Source: Actinomyces sp. oral taxon 897
GTDB lineage: Bacteria; Actinomycetota; Actinomycetes; Actinomycetales; Actinomycetaceae
Reading direction: 5' to 3'
Assembly: GCF_002999235.1 (NCBI RefSeq)
Contig: NZ_CP027236.1
Span: forward strand, 2,542,001 to 2,606,000
Length of the DNA: 64,000 nucleotides
The notes below the pieces were generated by a model, which was given only the letters and a program-made list of their open reading frames with translations, was not told the origin of the DNA and ran no database searches. The position numbers and the translations under genes are program-made. Shown piece after piece: positions 8,767-18,523 of the stretch; positions within the stretch are counted from its first letter, which is position 1, and each line of letters starts with the position of its first letter.

Positions 8767-9149
8767 TCAGCAGACCAGCACGAACCCGGATCGCCCTCGG
8801 CGTCGGGGGGATCGTCATTGTCAGCGGCGTACTGGGGTGCATGCACATGCGCTCCCAGCAGTACCCCGCCAGCGGACCCACCTTCAGCGTCACCCCGACC
8901 TCCAACCCCGCCTCGGTCACGGCCGCCGACTTCGGCCACACCTGGACCCTGAACGTGGACCACGGCACTATTGGCTGCACCAAGGACGCCGACGGTGACC
9001 CCACCCTGTTCTTTACCGCCCCGGACGGGACCGAGTACGCGCTCAACGGCGTCACCGGGAACAAGGACCGCCCGGACATTGAGGACATTGCCAACGGCTC
9101 CGTGGGGCCGCTGCGCTCCTTCGCCTTCGGCGTCTGCGACGTCCCGTGA
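8763..9149 (+). CDS. Small exported protein, DUF2511/YebY-like
   Basis: A 128-aa protein with a signal-anchor or signal peptide (IALGVGGIVIVSGVLGCMHM); the VLGC could also be read as a weak lipobox. The mature part has the pattern DFGHTWTLNVDHGTIGC ... LFFTAPDGTEYALNG ... FGVCD, with two cysteines that could pair. This order resembles the YebY/DUF2511 family, whose role is uncertain; the assignment is from memory of the motif. It is translationally coupled to the ABC ATPase, so it may be a sensor, substrate-binding partner or cargo of that transporter. Confidence 0.7.
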   Translation: MISRPARTRIALGVGGIVIVSGVLGCMHMRSQQYPASGPTFSVTPTSNPASVTAADFGHTWTLNVDHGTIGCTKDADGDPTLFFTAPDGTEYALNGVTGNKDRPDIEDIANGSVGPLRSFAFGVCDVP

Positions 9150-11280
<2,131 letters not shown>

Positions 11281-11393
11281 GAGCCCCTGGGGCTGGTGGG
11301 GCCAGCTGGTAGGGTCGGTGAGCTGGTGGGAGCCCCTGAGGCCGGGGCGGGCGGCTTGGGGCTGGCCGGAGCCGGGGTTGCCTGGGGCCGGCC

Positions 11394-12083
11394 TCAGGCG
11401 GCCCAGACAATGCCCTTGAGGAAGTCCTTGAACTCGTCCTCGCTCAGGGTCGGCTGGGCGGTCTTGCCCATGGCCAGGGCGGCCACGAGGAAGGTCTGCC
11501 CGTTGTGGGTGACGACGGCGCCCCGCTCGGCAATGTACCCGCTGCCGTCAGGTAGGGCAGATGCGCCCGCGTAGGTCTGCGCGGTCTCACCGTCAATGGT
11601 CGCCTCTCCCGTGGTGGTGAAGACGTCGGTGCTCAGCTCGTACCTGGCCGCCTCCTGCGCGATGGCTTCCGCGGCGGTGGTGATCGTGCTCTCCAGGAGG
11701 ATGGTGTACCCGGTGACGGACTCGACGGAATCGAAGGCCTCACGGTCGGTAACGGTCGCAAATGACAGGCGGTCGGTCTTTGTGTTCGATGCGTAGGAGC
11801 AGCCTGCGGGGATGTGGGTGACTGTGAGGAGCTGGGCGACCTGGTTGTCCGCCGGGGCGTCGTAGGCCGCGGTAGGGGGAGCTGCGGGGGTGGTCGGGGG
11901 CGCGCTCGTCGTGGTGGCGCCGGGGCCCGTGGTCTCGGAGGTCGTGGTCTCGGAGGCTGTGGTCTCGGAGGCCGTGGTCGCGCCTGAGGGCGTGCTCGTG
12001 GTCGTGTCCGAGGAGCAGGCGAGAAGGGAGGTGGCAAGCAGTAGTGCCGAGCCGGCAGTGGCAATGAGACGACGGGTATTCAT
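11394..12083 (-). CDS. Secreted lipoprotein, Thr/Ser-rich linker
   Basis: A 229-aa protein with a lipoprotein signal peptide: basic MNTRR, hydrophobic LIATAGSALLLATS and lipobox LLAC (acylated Cys about 23). A low-complexity Thr/Ser/Ala linker spans residues 25-75 with ETTASETTTSETT repeats. The folded domain (about 80-229) contains AGCSYASNTKT and ends FLKGIVWAA. I do not recognise the domain. The general design (lipobox, STP linker, small domain) is shared with the lipoprotein at 35389-35994. An AAAGG ribosome site precedes the ATG. Confidence 0.85.
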   Translation of the reverse strand: MNTRRLIATAGSALLLATSLLACSSDTTTSTPSGATTASETTASETTTSETTGPGATTTSAPPTTPAAPPTAAYDAPADNQVAQLLTVTHIPAGCSYASNTKTDRLSFATVTDREAFDSVESVTGYTILLESTITTAAEAIAQEAARYELSTDVFTTTGEATIDGETAQTYAGASALPDGSGYIAERGAVVTHNGQTFLVAALAMGKTAQPTLSEDEFKDFLKGIVWAA

Positions 12084-12320
12084 AAGGGGACCTTTCTGGT
12101 GGGTGGGTTGTCCAAGGACCTGTGGAACACGGTGTCTGCGCAGGTCAGGATTGGTTGATGTGGCTCATGGTTCTAGGGTGCACCTCACATCCTAGCGAAT
12201 GGCGGGGTCGCTATCCATGGTTTGCCCGGGGCCTTCCTGACTGGTGTCTTGCGGTGCTGCTGGGGCTGGCGCCGCGCGGTGCTGCTGGGGGGCTGGTCGC
12301 GTGGACGAGAGCCAGGCAGA

Positions 12321-12469
12321 GTGACCCTCTCCCTGCCCGGGGCCCAGTCGCCGCGACCGCGTTGCTGGTGTTTGTGGCGGAGTGACTCTCTCCCTGCCCG
12401 GGGTCCAGGCTGACAGGGCGGCGGCTACCGTGGGAGCGTTGTGTGGCCCTCTCCCTGCCCGGGGCCCAG
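12321..12469. repeat. Three 27-bp repeats at exact 61-bp period
   Basis: Copies at 12321-12347, 12382-12408 and 12443-12469 share GTG, CTCTCCCTGCCCGGGG and CCAG, differing at about four positions in all. The two 34-base interveners are unrelated. The geometry matches a type I-E CRISPR period, but the repeat lacks the usual strong palindrome and no cas gene is present. A degenerate array or another kind of spaced repeat are both possible. Confidence 0.65.
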
Positions 12470-12520
12470 GACTCCTGGCCGTGCGGGCGAGGGGGTGTAC
12501 GGGAACGTTTTGTGCAGGGC

Positions 12521-12615
12521 GGAACATTTTGTGCACAGGGTGACGTTTTGCGCAGAAGGTAACCAATCCAGGTCGCTTTCTGTGCAATCGGTTACCCTGT
12601 GCACAAAATGTTTCC
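12521..12615. repeat. 95-bp imperfect palindrome
   Basis: The left arm 12521-12564 and right arm 12571-12615 are imperfect reverse complements, with a 6-base centre AATCCA. The outer part (ACATTTTGTGCACAGGGT) is perfect. TTTTGTGCA-like cores recur about every 20 bases across 12505-12555. It is AT-richer than its surroundings. Confidence 0.75.
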
Positions 12616-13084
12616 CTAGATACCTTTCCGGTGCCGGCTTTGGACGAGACCATGCGGGAAAGTGGCGGTCAGACGGGGTGTCCCGCACCACGGCGGTGGT
12701 GACGAAGTCATGAACTCGGCTGGCTTCAAGCCCGCGGGCACCCGGCCGACGCCTGCCCGGCTAGCCGGGCGCTCTCCGGTCCCGGCAGGGCCCCGCACGC
12801 TGGCTAATGTGCGCTGTTGAGTTCGTGGCGGACGTCCCCCGCACGCCCCTACCTGGTCGGGGTGTTGCGACTCCGGTCCCGGCTGCCCCCGGTCGTTCCG
12901 GTACGGCGACGGCCGGTGTCCTGGGGTCCTTCGGGCCGGTCCCGGGCCCTGCCCAAGGCCTCGTCCGTCCCTGCCGACCCGCCGTCGTCCGAGGCCGTGG
13001 GCGCCGCCTGCCCGGAACCTGTAGCGCTGGCCCGCCCGGGATCTCTGGCCCACCCGGGCAGCGTGCCTGTGAGAGAATAGTGTC

Positions 13085-13906
13085 ATGCGTGATATCTCCA
13101 AGGACACTCGCCTGTGTATCTCCCTCTCGGCCCGCCCCACCAATATCGGTACCCGTTTCCACAACCACCTCTATGAGGTCCTGGGGCTCGACTTCGTCTA
13201 CAAGGCGTTCACCACGACTGACATTGTCGCGGCCATCGGGGGCGTGCGTGCCCTGGGTATTCGTGGCTGCGGCGTGTCCATGCCCTGGAAGGAGGACGTT
13301 ATTGCGCTCGTGGACGAGATGACGCCGTCGGCCAGCGCCATTAGCTCGGTGAATACGATCGTCAATGACGACGGGCGCCTCGTGGCCTACAACACCGACT
13401 TTATTGCCATCCGCACCCTGCTGGACACCCACCAGGTGGCACGCACCTCCTGCGCGGTGCTCGGTGCGGGCGGTATGGCCAAGGCCTGCGTGGCGGCCCT
13501 GACCGACGCCGGGTTCGGCCCGGGGACGGTGGTGGCCCGCAACCCGGTCACCGGCCCGGCCCTGGCTGAGCGGTACGGATGGTCCTGGACGGCCTCACCT
13601 GCGGATCTGTCTGACGACGAGGTGGGGCTTGTGCTCAACGCCACCCCGGTGGGCATGGCCGGGGGTCCGGCTGAGCACGACCTGCCTGTGGGGGAGGAGC
13701 TGGTGGAGGCTGCCGGGACGGTGTTCGACGTCGTGGCCTTCCCGGCGTGCACGCCCCTGATCAGGGCTGCCCAGGCGGCCGGGAAGCCGGTGGTGCGCGG
13801 TTCGGAGGTCATTGCCCTCCAGGCCGCCGAGCAGTTCGCCCTCTACACCGGTATCCGTCCCACCCCTGAGCAGGTGGAGGAGGCCTCCCGCGTCTCACGC
13901 GCCTAG
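13085..13906 (+). CDS. aroE: Shikimate 5-dehydrogenase family protein
   Basis: A 273-aa AroE/YdiB-family oxidoreductase. The N-terminal substrate domain has the catalytic lysine in GVSMPWKED (K69), N90 in SSVNT and D105 in AYNTD. The NAD(P) domain begins with the glycine loop VLGAGGMAKA, followed by NATPVGM, and the end of the fold is GSEVIALQAAEQF. The usual shikimate-binding serine motif near the N-terminus is altered (SLSARPTNIGTRFHN), so the natural substrate may be quinate or another cyclitol rather than shikimate. It stands alone, with no aro genes beside it. Confidence 0.82.
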   Translation: MRDISKDTRLCISLSARPTNIGTRFHNHLYEVLGLDFVYKAFTTTDIVAAIGGVRALGIRGCGVSMPWKEDVIALVDEMTPSASAISSVNTIVNDDGRLVAYNTDFIAIRTLLDTHQVARTSCAVLGAGGMAKACVAALTDAGFGPGTVVARNPVTGPALAERYGWSWTASPADLSDDEVGLVLNATPVGMAGGPAEHDLPVGEELVEAAGTVFDVVAFPACTPLIRAAQAAGKPVVRGSEVIALQAAEQFALYTGIRPTPEQVEEASRVSRA

Positions 13907-13998
13907 GATGTCGCTGTCGTCCTGCCGACGCCGTTCCCCATATTCTGTGTGGGAAGATAAGACGGATAGTCTTTGCTCAACCAGAACCAGGAGGGGCC

Positions 13999-14871
13999 GT
14001 GGCATCGTTTGAGGACGTACTCGGCAGTGACAACAAGCTGGCCAAACGGCTGGCGTCGACGAGCTGGCCCGACAGCCGCGCCAAGGCGGACCGGCTGCTG
14101 CCACTGGTCACGGCGGCGAACACGGACCTGGTCCGTGACGCGGTGCAGGCGGCGCGGAATGAGGAGATATCCTGGCGGGGGTGGTACCTGGGAAACCCCC
14201 TGGCGAACGCCCTGGTAATGCTGGTGTACGCGGCCGGTGACGGCGACGAGGAGGCCGCTGCGACCCTGCTCCAGGTGGCGAAGCGGCTACGCAATGAACC
14301 AGTGCTGCTCGAGCATCGCTCGGCCTTCTGGGAGCTATTCGGCATGTTCCGGGATATTCCTGCCGGAGACGACGCCTTTGAGACTCTTGACGCGGTCTAC
14401 CAGGGCCTGCCCCCTACCCCGGCCGCTCAGTGGGCCGCCGAGATCGGGCTGGCGGCGCCTACCGACTGTCGCTGGTACCTTCAGGTCGTCGTCACCTCGC
14501 GTGAGGCCCCGACCGTGGACGTCGACGTCAGGGTGCGCTGGTCGCCGGACCTGGTCTCTGAGTTCCACGAGGCGCGGATGGCGAAGGAGTTCTGGTCAGG
14601 AGGTGACGAGGTCCGGCTCTACGGGCCGCGGGTCCCGGTTGCCGGGCCGCTTTCGTACCAGCTCCCCCTCAGCGATGAGGGTGTCAACCGCACCCTGACC
14701 GGTGCCATTGACCCGGCCCCGGCTGATATCCGTGACCTGCCCCGGATCCTGAGGACGGTCGAGGAGCAGAACGGGATCACCTTTGACCGGGCCAAGGCCC
14801 AGGTGTCCGGGGCGAAGCGCCCAATGCGCCCGATCAAGCCGGTACGGGCCTGGCTGCGGGCGAACGCCTAG
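13999..14871 (+). CDS. Hypothetical protein
   Basis: A 290-aa soluble protein with no signal peptide or membrane segment. Residues 1-150 look helical (LLPLVTAANTDLVRDAVQAA; EEAAATLLQVAKRLRNEP). The second half has strand-rich stretches (WYLQVVVTSREAPTVDVDVRVRW) and ends in a basic tail (KRPMRPIKPVRAWLRANA). The start is GTG 13999 after GGAGG 6 bases upstream. Codon use is typical of the genome. It sits next to the possible toxin/immunity scar, and strand-rich proteins of this kind are common near such loci, but I have no specific assignment. Confidence 0.75.
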   Translation: MASFEDVLGSDNKLAKRLASTSWPDSRAKADRLLPLVTAANTDLVRDAVQAARNEEISWRGWYLGNPLANALVMLVYAAGDGDEEAAATLLQVAKRLRNEPVLLEHRSAFWELFGMFRDIPAGDDAFETLDAVYQGLPPTPAAQWAAEIGLAAPTDCRWYLQVVVTSREAPTVDVDVRVRWSPDLVSEFHEARMAKEFWSGGDEVRLYGPRVPVAGPLSYQLPLSDEGVNRTLTGAIDPAPADIRDLPRILRTVEEQNGITFDRAKAQVSGAKRPMRPIKPVRAWLRANA

Positions 14872-14899
14872 CTGCTGAGCCGGTACCGTTATCGTGGTC

Positions 14900-15010
14900 T
14901 TACCACCACTTGATTTCCTTGTCGTAATCAATGAGAACGCCTGTTACTATCGCTACCGCGACGACCTGGTCGTCTTCCCGGAGAACCATCTGGCGCCCCT
15001 TGTGTCTGCA
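14900..15010 (-). pseudogene. Duplicated 3' tail of the neighbouring immunity-like gene
   Basis: Immediately after the stop of the 15011-15379 gene, and in the same frame, 36 codons encode a diverged copy of that gene's last 36 residues. Conserved positions include C, KGRQ, VLRE, VAVA, T and VL (KGRQMVLREDDQVVAVAIVT against KGRQLVLREGYHIVAVAMIT). It ends at TAA 14902-14900. It has no start of its own, so it is a relic or an unused alternative end. Confidence 0.65.
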
Positions 15011-15379
15011 CTATTCTCGTCTGGGATCCCTGACCTTGGTGACGAGGACGTCGGTGATCATCGCGACAGCGACGATATGGTAACCTTCTCGGAGGACCAG
15101 CTGCCGTCCCTTCCACAGACAGGGCAGGACGGCCTCCCGTGCGATGTAGTCCACCTTGACCTTCCAGACGGTGATTGAGATGAGCTCGATCGGCTCGATC
15201 AATATGGACACCGTGAACTCAGGAAACTCCTTGTGGCCGGGATGGCGGGTCATGTTCTCCTCAAGGAATTCGCAGATCGTGGCGTAGGGCCACGAGGGAG
15301 GGCCGTTAGGCCGTCCCCCAGCCGGAGAAGAAATCCATTCTACCACCGCCAAGGCCATGGGGTTGTCGATCGGCATCAT
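15011..15379 (-). CDS. Hypothetical protein, immunity-like
   Basis: A 122-aa acidic/hydrophobic-mixed protein with a good ribosome site (AAGGAG, 8 bases before ATG 15379). It has no signal peptide. The second half is strand-rich (FTVSILIEPIELISITVWKV; REGYHIVAVAMITDVLVTKV). GC content is lower than the flanks. It follows a broken gene on the same strand after 23 bases, the arrangement of a toxin fragment followed by its immunity gene, and its 3' tail is duplicated downstream. The role as immunity protein is inference from size, position and base composition only. Confidence 0.6.
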   Translation of the reverse strand: MMPIDNPMALAVVEWISSPAGGRPNGPPSWPYATICEFLEENMTRHPGHKEFPEFTVSILIEPIELISITVWKVKVDYIAREAVLPCLWKGRQLVLREGYHIVAVAMITDVLVTKVRDPRRE

Positions 15380-15402
15380 CGGCCGTACTCCTTAACTTGT
15401 GG

Positions 15403-15671
15403 TTACGGTTTCCAGATTCTTGTTCCGTCCATTACTTGATTCAGTAGGTCAGGCCGCTCTCCTTCTTCTGCGTAGTAGGCGGGTCCTGCTCCGTCCAATT
15501 TAGCTCTACTTTCCCTGAACAGCCTGTTTATCGTTGACGAAGGCGCATAAGCCCTGCAGTCACGCCACCGATACCAACACCTGCCAGGCCCGCTGAGACG
15601 AAAGCTCTGAATGTAGCTCGTTCGCCGTAAACGAACTGTTCGTATCTCGGGTGCAGGCACAGGCTATCCAT
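15403..15671 (-). pseudogene. Broken small gene, possible toxin C-terminal remnant
   Basis: ATG 15671 (GGAG 5 bases upstream) opens a 47-codon frame with a hydrophobic helix (FVSAGLAGVGIGGVTAGLM) that ends at TAA 15530-15528. A second frame, overlapping by a few codons, continues with sensible residues (LFRESRAKLDGAGPAYYAEE ... MDGTRIWKP) to TAA at 15405-15403. A one- or two-base slip near 15545 would join them into an about 89-aa protein. Alternatively these are two tiny genes. Composition is low-GC like the next gene downstream. Confidence 0.45.
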
Positions 15672-15734
15672 ATGGGCTCCGACGTGCAGGAACCACTTTC
15701 CTGCTGGGTCTTCTGAGGAGCCCGCTCAGGACGC

Positions 15735-17108
15735 TCAGGAGGCGTCGCGCGGGTTGGGCGGCCTCGGGGCGGGCACCCCCAGGCCAGGCAGATCCAGGAC
15801 CAGCAGGGCACTGACCACCACCAGACCCGCCCCCGCGCACCCCAGGCTCACCAGGGGGCCGGGCGCTGGCACGGACAGCAGGCTGGTGGACAGCAGCGGC
15901 GCCCCCAGGGCCAGGACGGCCACCGCGTACGCCCAGGCCCGCAGCCTCCCCAGGGCGGCGGGACGCCAGGGGAGCCTTACGGGTCGGGGCGGGGTCTGGT
16001 TGCCGGAGAGCCGAGGGAGTCCGGGTCGGGGCGGGGCCGCCTGGTTGCGGGGCTGCCGGGTCTCCTGGGACCCCGTGCTGGCAGCAGCCTGAGATGCCTG
16101 GGACCCCGTGCTGGCAGCAGCCTGAGATGCCTGGAACCCCGTGCTGGCAGCAGCCCTGGTCCGGGGCCCTGCAGCGGCCTGGGATGCCAGGGCCCCCGCT
16201 TGACCCGGCTGGCCTGGCTGGCCCAGCCCCGCCCCGTCCGGCCGCACTGCCCGGCCCAGGAGCGCCTCGACCAGGCCGCACACGCACAGGGCGGCCACGA
16301 CGTCGGGCAGGACGTGGGCGCGCGAGACCACCACCGCGCCCGCCGCACCCGCCAGGACCGCCGTCTCCGCCACGCGCAGCCACCTCCAGCGGGGCAGCAC
16401 CAGCGCCCAGGCCAGTACCAGCGACGCCGCCACCGTGGCGTGGCCCGAGGGCATGGAGTTGCTCGACGGGTAGACCCCGTAGGCAGGTCGGGGCAGGAGG
16501 TGGACCAGGACCTCGGTGACGGCAATGGGTACGCACAGGAGCACGACCACGCCCGGCAGCACCGACCACCGCCTTCGCACGGCCGCTACCACCACCCCGA
16601 CCAGCAGGCAGCCTGCCGCGCAGGCCGCCACCGGTGCCGGGACCAGGACCTCCATGACCCGCGCGGCCGCCGTGCCCAGCCAGTCGGGGGAGCTCAGCGT
16701 GGCCCCCATGACCAGGCCGCCGGCCAGCTGCCCGGGGCGGGTCAGGACGAACACCACCCAGGTCGCCAGCAGGGCGAGCCCCCACCCCCGGGCGCGTCCC
16801 GCCCACGTCGTCCGCCCGACGCGCCAGCCCCCGGCGACCTGCTCGTCGCTCCGACCCGCAGCGGGTACCCCGTTAAAGGCCGGGCCGGGCGTCCCTGCCG
16901 CATCGTGGGCCCTGCCCGTCCCGTCCCGCTCGGCCTGCCCGGGGCCGAGCTGGCCGTGGGAGCCAGGTTGGCCGGCCAAGCCAGACCGGCCGGGCAAGCC
17001 GGGGCGTCCGGGCAGGTCCGGCGCGCCCGCTCCAGCCGCCCCGACAGCCTCAGCCGCCCCAGTCGCCCCGACTGCCCCGTGCGCCCCGTCCGTGTCCTGC
17101 GGGACCAC
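15735..17108 (-). CDS. PAP2-superfamily membrane phosphatase
   Basis: A 457-aa membrane protein. Phosphatase motifs SMPSGHATVAASL and SRAHVLPDVVAAL carry the catalytic histidines of the PAP2/bcrC-type family. They are flanked by membrane helices (LALLATWVVFVLTRPGQLA; VVVLLCVPIAVTEVLVHLL). The N-terminal 100 residues are Gly/Pro/Ala-rich. A Gln/Ala/Ser/Thr-rich linker made by an 11-residue repeat (QAAASTGSQAS) leads to three more C-terminal helices. It is the last gene of the glycan operon, starting at GTG 17108 two bases past the preceding stop. It probably dephosphorylates a polyprenyl diphosphate carrier released during polymer assembly. Confidence 0.85.
   Translation of the reverse strand: MVPQDTDGAHGAVGATGAAEAVGAAGAGAPDLPGRPGLPGRSGLAGQPGSHGQLGPGQAERDGTGRAHDAAGTPGPAFNGVPAAGRSDEQVAGGWRVGRTTWAGRARGWGLALLATWVVFVLTRPGQLAGGLVMGATLSSPDWLGTAAARVMEVLVPAPVAACAAGCLLVGVVVAAVRRRWSVLPGVVVLLCVPIAVTEVLVHLLPRPAYGVYPSSNSMPSGHATVAASLVLAWALVLPRWRWLRVAETAVLAGAAGAVVVSRAHVLPDVVAALCVCGLVEALLGRAVRPDGAGLGQPGQPGQAGALASQAAAGPRTRAAASTGFQASQAAASTGSQASQAAASTGSQETRQPRNQAAPPRPGLPRLSGNQTPPRPVRLPWRPAALGRLRAWAYAVAVLALGAPLLSTSLLSVPAPGPLVSLGCAGAGLVVVSALLVLDLPGLGVPAPRPPNPRDAS
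16062..16167. repeat. 33-bp in-frame tandem repeat in the PAP2 gene
   Basis: Three near-identical 33-base units (shared CCCCGTGCTGGCAGCAGCC, starting at 16071, 16104 and 16137) encode an 11-residue linker repeat. Being in frame, copy number can change without breaking the protein. Confidence 0.85.
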
Positions 17109-17110
17109 GC

Positions 17111-18523
17111 TCAGTACGCCCCCCGGGAGGCCACGACGGCGTGGATGGTGCGGGCCAGGATGGCCAGGTCCTGGAGCGGGGACCAGTTGTCGATGTAGTA
17201 CAGGTCCAGGCGCACCGTCTCCTCCCAGGACAGGTTGGAGCGCCCCGAGACCTGCCACAGGCCCGTGAGCCCGGGTCGGACCCGCAGCCGGCGCATCTCC
17301 TCCTCGGAGTAGCGCTCCACCTCCCGGGGCAGGGGCGGGCGCGGCCCGATCAGGCTCATGTCCCCCTTGATAATGTTGATCAGCTGGGGGAGCTCGTCAA
17401 TGGAGTAGCGGCGGATGAGGCCGCCTACCCGCGTGACCCGGGGATCCTTCTTGAGCTTGAACATGACGGTGTTGGTGGTGTTACCGCCCTGGAGCTCCTT
17501 GAGGCGGCTCTCGGCGTCGAGCACCATGGAGCGGAACTTCAGCATGGTGAACGTCCTGCCGTCGCGTCCCACCCGGGTCTGGCGGAACAGGACCGGGCCG
17601 CGGTCGGTCAGGTACACCGCCACCGCGGTGATCAGCAGCACGGGTGAGGTGGCCACCAGCCCTATGACGGAGGCCAGGACGTCGAACACCCGCTTGCTGC
17701 TGGACAGGGCCCGCCCGGTGTGCGGCTCCTCCACGTAGACAATGGGCAGGCCGGCCACCGGGCGGGTGCGTATCCGGTCGGCCGCGACGTCGGCCAGGGA
17801 GGGCACGACGGCGAGCTGGGTGTGGTGCCCCTCGAACTGCCACACGTAGCGGCGGAAGTCCGTGGAGGAGGGCACCGCCCCGGCGGCGAACAGGACCAGG
17901 TCCACCCGGTTGTCGCGGGCCACGGAGAAGAGCCTGTCGGTGTGGTCCAGGGGCCCGGTGTGGGCCTGGCCCGGGCTGGGCTGGGGCAGCATGACCGTGG
18001 CCACCGGGTGCAGCCCCAGCCACGTCACCCGTCCCAGCAGGACCCGCAGCTCGGCCACCTGCTCGGGGGAGCCCACCAGCAGGACCCGGTAGAGGCCGTG
18101 CCCGTGGCGGTAGAACAGGTGCAGCAGGCGGCGTACCACCAGGCGCTCCGCCAGCAGCAGGGGGACGCCTATGACGAACAGCAGGATGAAGAAGGCCCGC
18201 GACAGGGGCGTGCGGGTCAGGAACAGGGTGGCCGCCATCCCCGCCAGCACCATGAGCGAGGCGTTGAGGACCCGACGGTAGGGCACCGTGCCCGCGCCGT
18301 ACTCCCGGCTGTCGTAGCCGCCCCGGGCCGCGATCGCCGCCACCCACAGCGCCGTGGCCAGGGGCATGATCTGGAGCAGCAGCTGGTTGAGGGTGGCCGG
18401 GTCGTTCAGGCGCCCCAGGGACGCCCGCAGGTGGTAGGCCAGCAGGAAGGTCTGCATAATGACGCAGCTGTCCAGCACGAAGACGGCCAGCCGCAGCAAG
18501 CGGTCGAAGCGCCTCCTGCTCAT
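17111..18523 (-). CDS. Polyprenyl-phosphate sugar phosphotransferase (priming glycosyltransferase)
   Basis: A 470-aa protein of the WbaP/CpsE/ExoY class that transfers a sugar 1-phosphate from a nucleotide sugar to undecaprenyl phosphate. Four N-terminal membrane helices lie within residues 8-130. A Rossmann-like cytosolic domain follows (YRVLLVGSPEQVAELR), then a fifth helix (FDVLASVIGLVATSPVLLI) and the catalytic domain: PVLFRQTRVGRDG, FTMLKFRSM, SIDELPQLINIIKGDMSLIG and LRVRPGLTGLWQVSGRS. Length and layout are standard. It would start each repeat unit of the polymer encoded here. Confidence 0.94.
   Translation of the reverse strand: MSRRRFDRLLRLAVFVLDSCVIMQTFLLAYHLRASLGRLNDPATLNQLLLQIMPLATALWVAAIAARGGYDSREYGAGTVPYRRVLNASLMVLAGMAATLFLTRTPLSRAFFILLFVIGVPLLLAERLVVRRLLHLFYRHGHGLYRVLLVGSPEQVAELRVLLGRVTWLGLHPVATVMLPQPSPGQAHTGPLDHTDRLFSVARDNRVDLVLFAAGAVPSSTDFRRYVWQFEGHHTQLAVVPSLADVAADRIRTRPVAGLPIVYVEEPHTGRALSSSKRVFDVLASVIGLVATSPVLLITAVAVYLTDRGPVLFRQTRVGRDGRTFTMLKFRSMVLDAESRLKELQGGNTTNTVMFKLKKDPRVTRVGGLIRRYSIDELPQLINIIKGDMSLIGPRPPLPREVERYSEEEMRRLRVRPGLTGLWQVSGRSNLSWEETVRLDLYYIDNWSPLQDLAILARTIHAVVASRGAY

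Larger units (their letters stand above)
12084..13084. other. Intergenic region with three repeat structures
   Basis: One kilobase without a convincing gene. It holds a pair of GCGGTGCTGCTGGGG repeats (12251, 12276), three 27-bp repeats with exact 61-bp spacing (12321-12469), and a 95-bp palindrome (12521-12615). The right part is GC-rich without clear signals until the aroE start. Confidence 0.65.

Noticed and set aside
12192..12653. A 153-codon leftward open frame covering the 61-bp repeats and palindrome
   Set aside because: Spans repeat structures, has no ribosome site and no coding-like residues.
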